A stretch of DNA of 64,000 nt, taken from contig DDFJ01000003.1 of NCBI GenBank assembly GCA_002337125.1, positions 186,001 to 250,000 of the forward strand, read 5' to 3'. Positions 1-8,606 of this stretch are shown piece after piece (the first letter of the stretch is position 1; every line of letters begins with the position of its first letter). Both the position numbers and the translations under genes were made by a program. Source of the DNA: Chitinophagaceae bacterium UBA1931 (GTDB lineage Bacteria; Bacteroidota; Bacteroidia; Chitinophagales; Chitinophagaceae). A model generated the notes under the pieces. The model ran no database searches. It was given only the letters and a program-made list of their open reading frames with translations, and had not been told where the DNA came from.

Positions 1-741
1 GCAGTTTCAACAGCAGCCCAGGAGGCAAAGAACCCAAAAAGAGATATGCCGATTGGTATTTTAGGCTCTCTGGTTGTTTGTACCATCTTATATATATTGT
101 TTGGTCATGTTTTAACTGGAGTTGCTCCTTGGCAAGAGTTTAAAACAGCCGGAAAAGAAGCCTCTGTTGCCTATGCCATTAAGACTTATATGACAGGTTA
201 TGGTTGGCTGGCTACTGCAGTAACTGTTGCAATTCTTGCTGGATTCTCCTCTGTAATTCTTGTAATGCTGATGGGGCAAAGTCGTGTATTTTATACCATG
301 AGCAATGATGGACTAATTCCAAAAGCATTTGGTGAGCTTCATCCTAAATTCAAAACGCCATACAAAGCGAATATTATCCTCTTTGTTTTTGTAGGCCTCT
401 TCGCTGGATTTGTTCCTGGTAGTGTTGCAGGAGATTTAACCAGCTTTGGAACTTTGTTTGCGTTTGTTTTGGTTAGTATTGGTGTTTGGATTCTACGGGT
501 GAAATCTCCAAACATTGAAAGGCCGTTTAAAGTGCCAGCCGCACCCTTAGTTTCTACTCTTGGTGCAATTATTTGTTTTGGAATGATTGTGGCATTAGAT
601 ATTCAAACGCTTAAAGTAGCATTTATTTGGATGGCAATTGGTTTAATTGTTTATTTCCTTTACAGCCGCCATCATAGTACGCTTAACTTCAAACCATCCG
701 ATGTCTTACCAACAGCCGATGATTTTGAACAACAGAAGTAA
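1..741 (+). CDS. APC-family amino acid permease, C-terminal part (5' end outside window)
   Basis: The reading frame is open from base 1, and its first residues (AVSTAAQEAKNP, then RDMPIGI) are the conserved APC-superfamily segment that follows the substrate-binding helix of cationic amino acid transporters (YfnA/CAT type). The 246 visible residues hold about six hydrophobic helices, a short loop with GQSRVFYTMSNDGLIP (typical of this family) and a hydrophilic tail. It should be an inner-membrane importer of amino acids; the substrate cannot be read from this half. The ATG at base 46 is internal and is not the real start. A strong terminator follows at 757-787, so the gene ends its transcript. 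Confidence 0.9.
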   Translation, partial: AVSTAAQEAKNPKRDMPIGILGSLVVCTILYILFGHVLTGVAPWQEFKTAGKEASVAYAIKTYMTGYGWLATAVTVAILAGFSSVILVMLMGQSRVFYTMSNDGLIPKAFGELHPKFKTPYKANIILFVFVGLFAGFVPGSVAGDLTSFGTLFAFVLVSIGVWILRVKSPNIERPFKVPAAPLVSTLGAIICFGMIVALDIQTLKVAFIWMAIGLIVYFLYSRHHSTLNFKPSDVLPTADDFEQQK

Positions 742-756
742 TTTTTTTAAGTGATA

Positions 757-787
757 AAAAAACGCTCCCCGCAAAGGAGCGTTTTTT
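757..787 (+). terminator. Intrinsic terminator of the permease gene
   Basis: CGCTCC (763-768) pairs with GGAGCG (776-781), extended by six A-T pairs, and ends in a run of T. It sits 16 bases after the permease stop. Confidence 0.9.
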
Positions 788-812
788 GTTTTCGGCCATT
801 GCCCTACATTTG
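785..812 (+). promoter_or_regulatory. Bacteroidota-type promoter for the yebC-family gene
   Basis: TACATTTG at 805-812 matches the Bacteroidota -7 consensus TAnnTTTG. A TTTG at 785-788 lies 16 bases upstream, near the usual -33 spacing. The -33 element overlaps the T-run of the preceding terminator. The predicted leader is about 55 bases. Confidence 0.55.
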
Positions 813-872
813 CAGCCCGGAGCCTCCGTAAATGGCTTGCCGGATTAAATCATCAAACCATAAATAAAAATA

Positions 873-1595
873 ATGGGAAGGATTTTTGAAGTTAGAAAGA
901 GCACCATGTTTGCCCGCTGGGACCGTATGGCCAAACAGTTTACCCGTATTGGTAAAGAAATTGCCATTGCCGTAAAAGCCGGCGGCCCCGATCCATCAAC
1001 TAACCCTGCACTTCGCCGCTGCATGCAAAATGCCAAAAGCGTTAACATGCCCAAGGATCGTATTGAAGCTGCGATCAAACGTGCACAGGGAAAAGAAATG
1101 GAGAACTTCGATGAAATTTTATACGAAGGATATGCTCCGCATGGAGTAGCGATTTTAGTTGAAACAGCTACTGATAACCATGTGCGTACCGTTGCCAACG
1201 TAAAAAGTCATTTTAACAAAGGCGGTGGTGCATTGGGTAACAGCGGAAGTGTAAGTTTCCAGTTTAAGAAAATGGGTGTGTTTAAACTGAAGCCCGAAGG
1301 TTTAAATGCAGAAGATATGGAACTTGAACTTATTGATTTTGGTTTGGAAGAATTGGGAGAAAGCACCGGCGAGCATGGAGAAGATATTCTTGTGATCAGG
1401 TGTGGATTTACCGATTTTGGAAATATGCAGAAAGCACTGGAAGATAAAGGCATTACTCCTTTAAGTGCAGAAGTTGAATGGATACCAACTACAACAGTTC
1501 CGGTAAATGATGAGCAAGCAGAAGATGTAAGTAAACTGATTGAACGTCTTGAGCAGGACGAAGATGTTCAGAAAGTTTTCCATAATATGGGATAA
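873..1595 (+). CDS. yebC: YebC/PmpR-family DNA-binding protein
   Basis: The 240-residue protein has the full YebC/TACO1 architecture. The N-terminus MGRIFEVRK and the segments AGGPDPSTNPALRRC, NMPKDRIEAAIKRA and GNSGSVSFQF are family signatures, and length is normal. Members are cytosolic; some act as transcriptional regulators (PmpR) and others help ribosomes through polyproline stretches. Which applies here cannot be decided from sequence. It stands as a single gene between two terminators with its own promoter at 785-812, so it is probably expressed monocistronically. Confidence 0.93.
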   Translation: MGRIFEVRKSTMFARWDRMAKQFTRIGKEIAIAVKAGGPDPSTNPALRRCMQNAKSVNMPKDRIEAAIKRAQGKEMENFDEILYEGYAPHGVAILVETATDNHVRTVANVKSHFNKGGGALGNSGSVSFQFKKMGVFKLKPEGLNAEDMELELIDFGLEELGESTGEHGEDILVIRCGFTDFGNMQKALEDKGITPLSAEVEWIPTTTVPVNDEQAEDVSKLIERLEQDEDVQKVFHNMG

Positions 1596-1596
1596 T

Positions 1597-1629
1597 AAAA
1601 AAACAGCACATTGATTGTGCTGTTTTTTT
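1597..1629 (+). terminator. Intrinsic terminator of the yebC-family gene
   Basis: A near-perfect hairpin: seven A plus CAGCACA (1597-1610), loop TTGAT, then TGTGCTG plus seven T (1616-1629). It starts one base after the stop codon. Confidence 0.92.
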
Positions 1630-1654
1630 TAGTTATAAAATGTAAAGTAGAAAC

Positions 1655-2053
1655 ATGAACGAACGCATCGTTTTTTTTGATGGCGTTTGCAACTTCTGCA
1701 ATTACTGGGTTCAGTTTGCATTAAAGAGAGATAAAAATAATTTGCTGAAGTTTGCGCCTTTGCAAGGAAAAACTGCACGGCTGTTATTACCTCAGCATGG
1801 CATCAATCCTGATATAATTACTTCAGTGATTTTCTACGATAACGGGAAAATCTATTTTGAATCAAGCGCCGCACTAAGGGTTTCCATTTATTTAAGATCA
1901 TTTTGGAAAGTCCTATACATTTTTAATGTTATACCTTTGTTTATACGTGACAGAATTTATAAGTGGATTGGAAGGAACCGTTACAAATGGTTTGGGAAAA
2001 GGGAAAGCTGCATGATACCAACAGCCGAGCAAAGACAAAAATTTCTAGATTGA
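1655..2053 (+). CDS. DCC-family thiol-disulfide oxidoreductase (DUF393, YuxK-like)
   Basis: A 132-residue protein with the DUF393 signature near the N-terminus, FFDGVCNFC, giving a CxxC pair at Cys12 and Cys15 right after the conserved Asp-Gly. The middle contains KFAPLQG, also typical of the family. Members are small cytosolic or membrane-associated proteins with a predicted thioredoxin-like redox role; substrates are mostly unknown. It starts about 25 bases after the preceding terminator, and the next gene follows after 81 bases on the same strand. Confidence 0.88.
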   Translation: MNERIVFFDGVCNFCNYWVQFALKRDKNNLLKFAPLQGKTARLLLPQHGINPDIITSVIFYDNGKIYFESSAALRVSIYLRSFWKVLYIFNVIPLFIRDRIYKWIGRNRYKWFGKRESCMIPTAEQRQKFLD

Positions 2054-2134
2054 AATTAAACTTCAGGCAGCATTTTTGATCTATAATAAATCTGTAAAAA
2101 AAACTGTTGAAAATATCCTTGTTAAATAATTATA

Positions 2135-3007
2135 ATGCCTGCTAAGAGAATATTTAAAAAATTTAAAGCCCTTTTCAGAAATCTCTATTTCCTGATTTTT
2201 TTAAATGGCATATTACTCTCGTCACTTTTTTATTTTTCAACAGAAGCTCAATACGAAAATCAGTTATTTACTGCAATACGAAAAGAAATCGCTGACAGTT
2301 TGCCCAAAGGTTATTCAAAAACTGATTATGCAATATCAGCCCTCCGCACAGCTAACTATCTTCAGGAAAGAAGATATCTTGTTTTTAAATCAACAAAGAT
2401 TGAAGGTATAAAGGCATCCTTTTTTCATCCTGCAACATTTGATCTCATGACTGGCAAAGGAGCTTGTGGAAGTTATGCCATTGTATTAACGAGATTACTG
2501 ATGGCAGATGGTATACCCGTTAAAATCGGGCAAATGGAAGCTAAAGGGTATTATGGAGGTCACATGTTTGTTGAAGCCAAAACAGAAAAGGGATGGATTG
2601 TATTGGACCCGATGTATGATCTTAGTTTCAAAAAGCAGGATGGCAATTATGCAGCTTTTGCTGATCTGCAGCATAACTGGAATTATTTTAAACAACAGGT
2701 TCCGGCAGATTACGATTCCACTTATAAATATGAAGGTGTACGTTATACTAACTGGGATAAAGTTCCGGTATTAAGCAACGCAGTAAAATATTCACTTGAT
2801 TTTATCATCGGGAAAGAAAAAGCCGATCGTATTTCCATAAGACCTTTGCTGCTCAGAACATATTATATTCTTTCATGGACAGTTGGAATTTTACTTTGCA
2901 TTACATTAACCGGCACATTTAAAAATCTCTACAGGAGAAATTCATTTGCAGTAAGAAAAGAACAGTTCATGAATGTGCTGCAGAATAAAAAACAAAAAGC
3001 TGCCTGA
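2135..3007 (+). CDS. Membrane-anchored transglutaminase-like protein
   Basis: The 290-residue protein has one hydrophobic helix near residues 17-36 and another near 241-262. The segment between them carries a transglutaminase/papain-like triad: Cys111 in KGACGSYA, His143 in YYGGHMFVEAK and Asp158 in VLDPMYD. The core would therefore face the periplasm. Bacterial members are mostly proteases or act on peptides; the substrate is unknown. No terminator follows: the stop codon abuts the stop of the convergent PhzF gene (3007/3008). Confidence 0.75.
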   Translation: MPAKRIFKKFKALFRNLYFLIFLNGILLSSLFYFSTEAQYENQLFTAIRKEIADSLPKGYSKTDYAISALRTANYLQERRYLVFKSTKIEGIKASFFHPATFDLMTGKGACGSYAIVLTRLLMADGIPVKIGQMEAKGYYGGHMFVEAKTEKGWIVLDPMYDLSFKKQDGNYAAFADLQHNWNYFKQQVPADYDSTYKYEGVRYTNWDKVPVLSNAVKYSLDFIIGKEKADRISIRPLLLRTYYILSWTVGILLCITLTGTFKNLYRRNSFAVRKEQFMNVLQNKKQKAA

Positions 3008-3805
3008 TTAAAGAGTGATTTCTCCTTTCATGTAGAAAACACTTTTTCCGCCCATTATCACTTTTTCATTACTAAGTTGTTCGCAATAAATTTCGCCTCC
3101 ACGTTTACTTAATTGTTTTGCAAACATTTTATTCTTTTCAAGCTTTTCACTCCAGAAAGGAATTAGCTGTGAGTGCGCAGATCCGGTAACAGGATCTTCA
3201 TCCACCCCAATTGAAGGTGCAAAAAATCTTGACACAAAATCAACACCATTATTACCTTTTGCTGTAAGAATTATTTTTTCACCTGTTTTTTTCAATGCAG
3301 TAAAATCAGGTATTGCATTCTTCACTTCTTCTTCCGCTGCAACTTCAATGAGTAAATCTCTGTAGCGATATACGCCTATAATTTCTTTTATACCAAGTAT
3401 TGCTTCCAATCCCTCTGGATAATCAGTAATCCGTTCAGGTTTCCAGGATGGGAATTCCATTTCAAACATATCTCCATTCCGAGTAACTTTCAGCAAGCCG
3501 CTTTTTGAACTGAACACAATTGAAGGTTTACTAAAACCAAGAATAGTGAACAGTACAAATGAACTTGCAAGCGTTGCATGACCGCAGAGATTAATTTCCA
3601 CTTCGGGTGTAAACCAGCGTATATCGTAATCAGCAGCAGGATTTTCAGATGGAACAAAGAAAACAGTTTCGGCAAGATTGTTTTCCATTGCCAGTGTCTG
3701 CATCAGTTCATCATCTATCCATTTTTCCAATGGAACAACTGCAGCGGGGTTTCCTTTAAACAATGCTGAGGCAAAGGCATCAACCTGATATAAGTCTAAT
3801 TTCAT
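3008..3805 (-). CDS. PhzF-family isomerase
   Basis: A 265-residue protein with the PhzF/diaminopimelate-epimerase-like fold. Recognisable segments are YQVDAFASALFKGNPAAVV at the N-terminus, the NNLAETVFF segment that carries the family's catalytic Glu, the WFTPEVEINLCGHATLAS block and the C-terminal GVDEDPVTGSAHS block. No phenazine genes are nearby, so a phenazine role is unlikely; most family members are isomerases of unknown substrate. It starts 15 bases after the stop of the upstream E1 gene and is probably co-transcribed with it. Confidence 0.9.
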   Translation of the reverse strand: MKLDLYQVDAFASALFKGNPAAVVPLEKWIDDELMQTLAMENNLAETVFFVPSENPAADYDIRWFTPEVEINLCGHATLASSFVLFTILGFSKPSIVFSSKSGLLKVTRNGDMFEMEFPSWKPERITDYPEGLEAILGIKEIIGVYRYRDLLIEVAAEEEVKNAIPDFTALKKTGEKIILTAKGNNGVDFVSRFFAPSIGVDEDPVTGSAHSQLIPFWSEKLEKNKMFAKQLSKRGGEIYCEQLSNEKVIMGGKSVFYMKGEITL

Positions 3806-3820
3806 AAATAAGCTTTTTGA

Positions 3821-6205
3821 TTATTCTCTCATCATTTGAAAAATCACATCAGCAATTTCATCTGCATTGGGTTTGCTGAAATAGTCGCCATCGCTTCCAT
3901 AAGATGGACGATGATCCTTTCCTGTAATGGTTCTTGGAGCAACATCGAGGTATTTATAACCACCCTGTTCTTCCATTACTTTATTGAACATATAACCAGC
4001 TGCTCCTCCCGGAACATCTTCGTCAACAAAGAGGATGCGGTTGGTTTTCTTTAATGATTCAAGAATGAGATGATTTACATCAAAAGGTAATAAGGTTTGT
4101 ACATCGATCACTTCGCAACTGATTCCAAATTTTTCAACAAAGCCCAATGCTTCATCAATTACACGTAAAGTAGAACCGTAGGAAACAATAGTGATATCAG
4201 TTCCTTCTTTAATTACTTCCGGAACACCCATCGGCACAGTAAAGTGCTGAAGATTATCGGGCAGTTTTTCTTTTAAACGATAACCGTTTAAGCATTCAAT
4301 AATAATTCCCGGCTCTATACTTTGCAACAATGTATTGTACATACCTGCTGCCTGTACCATATTACGTGGCACACATACATAAAAACCACGCAGACTATTA
4401 ATGATCATTCCCATTGGCGAACCACTATGCCAGATACCTTCAAGCCTGTGCCCTCTTGTGCGTACAATAATTGGTGCGGCTTGTCGTCCGGCAGTACGGA
4501 ACTGCAGGGAAGCTGCATCATCTGTTAAAGGCTGTAAACCATAAACTAGATAATCGAGATACTGAATTTCAGCTATTGGTTTCAATCCACGTATTCCTAA
4601 ACCAATGCCCTGCCCCATGATTGTTATTTCACGGATGCCTGTATCAAAAATTCTTACCTCTCCATGTTTTGCCTGCAAACCTGCAAAGCCCTGGTTCACA
4701 TCACCAATAAATCCAAGGTCTTCACCAAAAGCTACAACCTTTGGGTTATGTTCAAATAACTGATCAAAATAGCGGTTCAGCACTTCATAGCCATTCAGCA
4801 CAGGAGAATCATCTGAATATTCCGGTTTTACTTCCTGTACTTTCATGGCGCTTGCTGCGCCTTCGTGATAAAGATGTGTATTGAACAAATCTTTGTTTTC
4901 TCTTTTCAGCAGGTTGTAATACTCCTGGGCTTCACTTACATCAACATCCGAGGCAAGAGAAATACTTTTATACAAAACGCTGAGTACATCCCTGCGGTTT
5001 GGTTCACGGTTTCTTTCGAGTTCCTTAACCAGGCTTTTAATTTCTTCGCCATGTGAAGACTGTGCACTTAATGTAGCTAACAGGTTAACCACTTTCTGTA
5101 CCTGTTCATTAATTGGCAGTGAATAATCATCCCATGCCTCATTACGCTGACTTCGTACAAAGTCTTTGATTTCTGATTCAATTGCTGAAAGTTCATGTTC
5201 ATCTGCCAGTGAATTTTCAAGAATCCACTCTTTCATTTTTTTGTTACAGTCCCACTCCCTTTCCCACTGCAAACGTTCTGCACTTTTGTAACGTTCATGG
5301 CTACCTGAAGTTGAATGACCTTGCGGCTGCGTAACTTCTTCTACATGAAACAAGGCAGGAGTATGTGTTGTCCTGATTTTTTCAATGCCAGCTTCAAACA
5401 CTTCGCACATGCCAGCATAATCCCATGCCTTTACTTTATAAATTTCGATACCGTTGGTATTTTCTTTTTTCTGAAAGCCTTTTAATGCTTCTGAAACAGA
5501 GCCTTTGGTTGTTTGATATTTTTTAGGAACAGAAATTCCATATCCATCATCCCAAACAAAAATGGCCAGGGGAATTTGTTGTACTGAAGCTGCATTCACC
5601 GTTTCCCAAAAATGACCTTCGCTGGTTGATGCATCGCCGATTGTTGCAAAACATACTTCATTACCATTGTTGGAAAGAGTGGAGAAGGCCTTCAGTGCTT
5701 CATTTTTTCTGAACAATTTTGAAGCTAGGGCTAACCCTACAGAACGTGGCATTTGTGCAGCAGTTGGTGCCATGCCCGAAAGCAGGTTTTTGCGGTTCAC
5801 CAGATCAAGTACTTCACCATTGGGCGAAACTGTTTCTGTTGCAAAATGTGAGTTCATTTGCCTGCCGGCACTATGCCTGTCGTGATTGGTATCGGGGTTG
5901 GCATATAATTGTGCAAAGAATTCTTTAACCGTTGCCGAACCTGTTGCAAAAGCAAAGGTCTGGTCACGGTAATAACCACTGTAAAAATCGCCCGGCTTAA
6001 AAAATTTAGCCATTGCCAGTTGCGGGACTTCCTTACCATCGCCAAAAATGCCAAACTTGGCCTTTCCTGTAAGCACTTCTTTTCTCCCCAATAAACTTGC
6101 TTCCCTGCTCAGGCATGCGAAACGGTAATCCTGCAAAACTTCCTGCTTGAAATTTTCAAACGACAGTTCCTGCAAATGCAAATTATCATTAGTGGTAGAT
6201 TCCAT
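3821..6205 (-). CDS. Fused alpha/beta 2-oxoacid dehydrogenase E1 (branched-chain or pyruvate type)
   Basis: The 794-residue protein contains both E1 subunits in one chain. The first half is the E1-alpha domain with the thiamine diphosphate motif (GDASTSEGHFWE, then the Asn of ETVNAASV). The second half, from about residue 455, is E1-beta (FGEDLGFIGDVNQG, then IREITIMGQGIGLGI). It would decarboxylate a 2-oxoacid in a dehydrogenase complex; the fused form in Bacteroidota is usually annotated as 2-oxoisovalerate dehydrogenase, but the substrate is uncertain. I chose the ATG at 6205 over an in-frame upstream start (6241), because a -7 box lies between them and homology begins after it. PhzF follows after 15 bases. 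Confidence 0.88.
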   Translation of the reverse strand: MESTTNDNLHLQELSFENFKQEVLQDYRFACLSREASLLGRKEVLTGKAKFGIFGDGKEVPQLAMAKFFKPGDFYSGYYRDQTFAFATGSATVKEFFAQLYANPDTNHDRHSAGRQMNSHFATETVSPNGEVLDLVNRKNLLSGMAPTAAQMPRSVGLALASKLFRKNEALKAFSTLSNNGNEVCFATIGDASTSEGHFWETVNAASVQQIPLAIFVWDDGYGISVPKKYQTTKGSVSEALKGFQKKENTNGIEIYKVKAWDYAGMCEVFEAGIEKIRTTHTPALFHVEEVTQPQGHSTSGSHERYKSAERLQWEREWDCNKKMKEWILENSLADEHELSAIESEIKDFVRSQRNEAWDDYSLPINEQVQKVVNLLATLSAQSSHGEEIKSLVKELERNREPNRRDVLSVLYKSISLASDVDVSEAQEYYNLLKRENKDLFNTHLYHEGAASAMKVQEVKPEYSDDSPVLNGYEVLNRYFDQLFEHNPKVVAFGEDLGFIGDVNQGFAGLQAKHGEVRIFDTGIREITIMGQGIGLGIRGLKPIAEIQYLDYLVYGLQPLTDDAASLQFRTAGRQAAPIIVRTRGHRLEGIWHSGSPMGMIINSLRGFYVCVPRNMVQAAGMYNTLLQSIEPGIIIECLNGYRLKEKLPDNLQHFTVPMGVPEVIKEGTDITIVSYGSTLRVIDEALGFVEKFGISCEVIDVQTLLPFDVNHLILESLKKTNRILFVDEDVPGGAAGYMFNKVMEEQGGYKYLDVAPRTITGKDHRPSYGSDGDYFSKPNADEIADVIFQMMRE

Positions 6206-6209
6206 GCGA

Positions 6210-6217
6210 CAAAAATA
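6210..6217 (-). promoter_or_regulatory. -7 box of the fused E1 gene, implying a near-leaderless mRNA
   Basis: Reading the minus strand, TATTTTTG (TAnnTTTG) ends only four bases before the ATG at 6205, so transcription would begin at or next to the start codon. No clear -33 TTTG is seen at normal spacing. Confidence 0.4.
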
Positions 6218-6390
6218 AACTTTTTGCCTCCACCTGAGCATCTACTTCTCAATTTGGTGAAAACAAAAAACAACTGTGAACAAATTACAATTAACCGACA
6301 AAAGAGGCGTTTTTATACTGGGTAATATAAAAAAATTAAAATATTGTGAAAGGCAACCTTCCGGTGCTATGAACTGTCTATGTTAATGCG

Positions 6391-6398
6391 TACATTTG
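6391..6398 (+). promoter_or_regulatory. -7 box of the DUF1573 gene pair
   Basis: TACATTTG matches TAnnTTTG exactly and lies 18 bases before the first DUF1573 start. No good -33 element is visible. Confidence 0.5.
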
Positions 6399-6416
6399 AA
6401 AACCTAATCAACTAAA

Positions 6417-6860
6417 ATGAAAAAGTTATTATTTCCTTTATTAGTCTTTACCTTTTTTGCTGTACAAGGTATGGCACAGCAACAACCGGTAACGGCACCA
6501 AAACCGGAGATTTTCACTATATCAGAAAACAGTTTTGATTTTGGAAAGATCCCACAGGGAAAACCTGTTACACATAATTTTACAATTCAAAACATCAGTA
6601 AAGACACATTGAAGATTGAGCATGTGCAGGCAAGTTGCGGATGTACTACTCCCGAATGGAGTAAAGAAACTGTAAAAGCAGGTGGCTCAACCATTATTAA
6701 AGTAGGTTATAACGCTGCAAGTGAAGGGCAGTTTGAAAAAACAATCACCATTTTTTATAATGGCGGACAAACCAAAATGGTGACCATCAAAGGTTTGGTT
6801 TGGAAAACTCCTGATCAGCCGGCTCCAAATAACGAAGCATTGAACGTATTTAAGCAATAA
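6417..6860 (+). CDS. Secreted DUF1573 protein (first of a pair)
   Basis: A 147-residue protein with a Sec signal peptide (MKKLLFPLLVFTFFAVQGMA, cleavage near residue 20) and one DUF1573 domain, an immunoglobulin-like fold related to ASPM-SPD-2-Hydin domains. Key segments are FDFGKIPQGKP and the conserved ASCGCTTPEW cysteine motif. These proteins are abundant in Bacteroidota envelopes but have no established function. The next gene, 19 bases downstream, encodes a second copy; both probably share the promoter at 6391 and the terminator at 7285. Confidence 0.9.
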   Translation: MKKLLFPLLVFTFFAVQGMAQQQPVTAPKPEIFTISENSFDFGKIPQGKPVTHNFTIQNISKDTLKIEHVQASCGCTTPEWSKETVKAGGSTIIKVGYNAASEGQFEKTITIFYNGGQTKMVTIKGLVWKTPDQPAPNNEALNVFKQ

Positions 6861-6879
6861 CACAAAAAAATCATAACAA

Positions 6880-7260
6880 ATGAAATCAGTATTAGCAGTT
6901 TGTATTTCTTTCCTTTTGGTAACAGTTGCATTTGGACAGGCAAAAAAACCAAGTGATGTAGCCAAATTCAGCAGTGAATCAGTTGATCTTGGTAAACCAA
7001 AAGTTGGCAACCCTGTTACTGCTACGTTTACACTTACCAATATCAGCAAAGAAGACCTGGTAATTGAAAGTGTAACTCCGGGCTGTGGCTGTACCAAATC
7101 AGACTACACAAAAGAACCGATTAAACCAGGTAAAACCGGAACAATTACCGCTACTTATAATGCAGCAGTTCCCGGAAACTTCACTAAGAAAGTTTATGTG
7201 AAATTCCTTGGAATTGATCAACAACAGGAATTAACCATTCAAGGGGTTGTGCAACAGTAG
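6880..7260 (+). CDS. Secreted DUF1573 protein (second of a pair)
   Basis: A 126-residue protein with a signal peptide (MKSVLAVCISFLLVTVAFGQ) and a single DUF1573 domain containing SVDLGKPKVGNP and the GCGCTKSDY cysteine motif. It is clearly paralogous to the upstream gene: both have a signal peptide, an N-terminal strand, the CGCT motif and a GxxGxxTxxYNAA stretch. A local tandem duplication with later divergence is the simplest origin. The function is unknown. Confidence 0.9.
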   Translation: MKSVLAVCISFLLVTVAFGQAKKPSDVAKFSSESVDLGKPKVGNPVTATFTLTNISKEDLVIESVTPGCGCTKSDYTKEPIKPGKTGTITATYNAAVPGNFTKKVYVKFLGIDQQQELTIQGVVQQ

Positions 7261-7284
7261 TTTTTATAACTAAATTATTTTTTG

Positions 7285-7313
7285 AACCCCGGAATAAATT
7301 TCCGGGGTTTTTT
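7285..7313 (+). terminator. Intrinsic terminator of the DUF1573 pair
   Basis: AACCCCGGAA (7285-7294), loop TAAA, TTCCGGGGTT (7299-7308), followed by a T-run. Confidence 0.93.
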
Positions 7314-7321
7314 CATTTACC

Positions 7322-7329
7322 TATATTTG
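7322..7329 (+). promoter_or_regulatory. -7 box of the aminotransferase gene, implying a near-leaderless mRNA
   Basis: TATATTTG matches TAnnTTTG and ends five bases before the ATG at 7335, placing the expected transcription start at the start codon. It lies just after the preceding terminator. No clear -33 TTTG is present. Confidence 0.45.
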
Positions 7330-7334
7330 TTGCT

Positions 7335-8531
7335 ATGTTAACGATCAGTAGTCGGGGCATTGAAATGCCCGCATCACCCATCAGAAAACTTGTTCCCTTT
7401 GCGGAGACGGCAAAGAAGAAAGGAATTAAAGTTTATCACCTCAATATTGGTCAGCCCGATGTTGAAACACCGGCAGCTTTGTTTGATGCAGTAAAAAACT
7501 CGCACATCAAAGTATTGGAATATAGCCACAGTGCAGGTAATGAAAGCTACCGCCGCAAACTGGTGCAGTATTACAAGAAAGTTGGTATTGACGTCAGCTA
7601 TGACCAGATTATGATTACCACCGGCGGAAGCGAAGCAATTATGTTTGGCTTTTTCGCCTGTCTTAATCCTGGTGATGAAGTCATTATTCCGGAACCGTTT
7701 TATGCCAACTACAACGGCTTTGCCTGTGCAGCCGGTGTAAAAGTTGTACCTATCACTTCTTACATTGAAACCGGTTTTGCATTGCCGGCAATTGAAGAGT
7801 TTGAAAAAGTAATTACCAGCAAAACAAAAGCCATCATCATCTGCAGCCCGAATAACCCAACTGGTTATTTGTACAGTAAAGATGAAATGAACAAGCTCAG
7901 GGATCTTTGCGTGAAGTATGATTTATACTTTTTCAGCGATGAAGCTTACCGTGAATTTTGTTATGATGGCGAATATGTAAGCGCCATGCATGTTGATGGA
8001 CTCGACAAACATTTGATTTTGATTGATACCATCAGCAAACGTTACAGTGCCTGTGGTGCAAGACTTGGTGCTTTGGTAACTAAAAACAAAGAAGTGTATG
8101 ATGCCTGTATGAAATTTGCACAGGCAAGATTAAGTCCTCCCGGTCTTGCCCAGATTATGGGTGAAGCTGCGATTGATTTACCAGCTGATTATTTTGATGG
8201 TACCAAAGCAGAATACCTGTCGAGAAGAGATTTGCTGGTAAAACGTTTGAATGAAATGCCCGGCGTTGTTTGTCCCAAACCCGGTGGTGCATTTTATGTA
8301 ATTGCAAAACTGCCGATTGATGACAGTGATAAATTCTGCCAATGGATTCTTGAATCATTCACTTACAAAGATCAAACAGTTATGCTTGCACCAGCAACCG
8401 GATTTTATGGTACGCCTGGTTTAGGAAAACATGAAGTACGCATTGCTTATGTGCTCAACAAAGAATCATTAGATCTTGCAATGGATTGTTTAGCTGAAGC
8501 ATTAAAAGTATATCCCGGAAGAACAAACTAA
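7335..8531 (+). CDS. Pyridoxal-phosphate aminotransferase, aspartate aminotransferase class I
   Basis: A 398-residue fold-type I aminotransferase. The N-terminus contains MPASPIRKL and HLNIGQPD, the central block is IICSPNNPTGYLYS, the cofactor-binding Asp/Tyr is in FFSDEAYREF, and the Schiff-base lysine is in the DTISKRYSACGARLG block. It probably transfers amino groups between aspartate or a related amino acid and 2-oxoglutarate in the cytosol. Substrate preference cannot be read. It is a single gene with its own promoter and terminator. Confidence 0.92.
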   Translation: MLTISSRGIEMPASPIRKLVPFAETAKKKGIKVYHLNIGQPDVETPAALFDAVKNSHIKVLEYSHSAGNESYRRKLVQYYKKVGIDVSYDQIMITTGGSEAIMFGFFACLNPGDEVIIPEPFYANYNGFACAAGVKVVPITSYIETGFALPAIEEFEKVITSKTKAIIICSPNNPTGYLYSKDEMNKLRDLCVKYDLYFFSDEAYREFCYDGEYVSAMHVDGLDKHLILIDTISKRYSACGARLGALVTKNKEVYDACMKFAQARLSPPGLAQIMGEAAIDLPADYFDGTKAEYLSRRDLLVKRLNEMPGVVCPKPGGAFYVIAKLPIDDSDKFCQWILESFTYKDQTVMLAPATGFYGTPGLGKHEVRIAYVLNKESLDLAMDCLAEALKVYPGRTN

Positions 8532-8545
8532 ACAATTAAAATATC

Positions 8546-8590
8546 AACAGCCATTTGGGTTAAGCTCTTAATCCAAATGGCTGTTTTTTT
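8546..8590 (+). terminator. Intrinsic terminator of the aminotransferase gene
   Basis: CAGCCATTTGG (8548-8558) pairs with CCAAATGGCTG (8573-8583); the stem extends inward around a GCTC loop and is followed by seven T. Confidence 0.93.
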
Positions 8591-8606
8591 AAAATATTTG
8601 ATTGTA

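Noticed and set aside
845..1198. 117-residue minus-strand frame over the yebC-family gene
   Set aside because: It lies antisense within a well-supported gene and shows no recognisable features.
3008..3805. Phenazine biosynthesis locus because of the PhzF-type gene
   Set aside because: No other phenazine gene is present; PhzF-like isomerases are common without phenazines.
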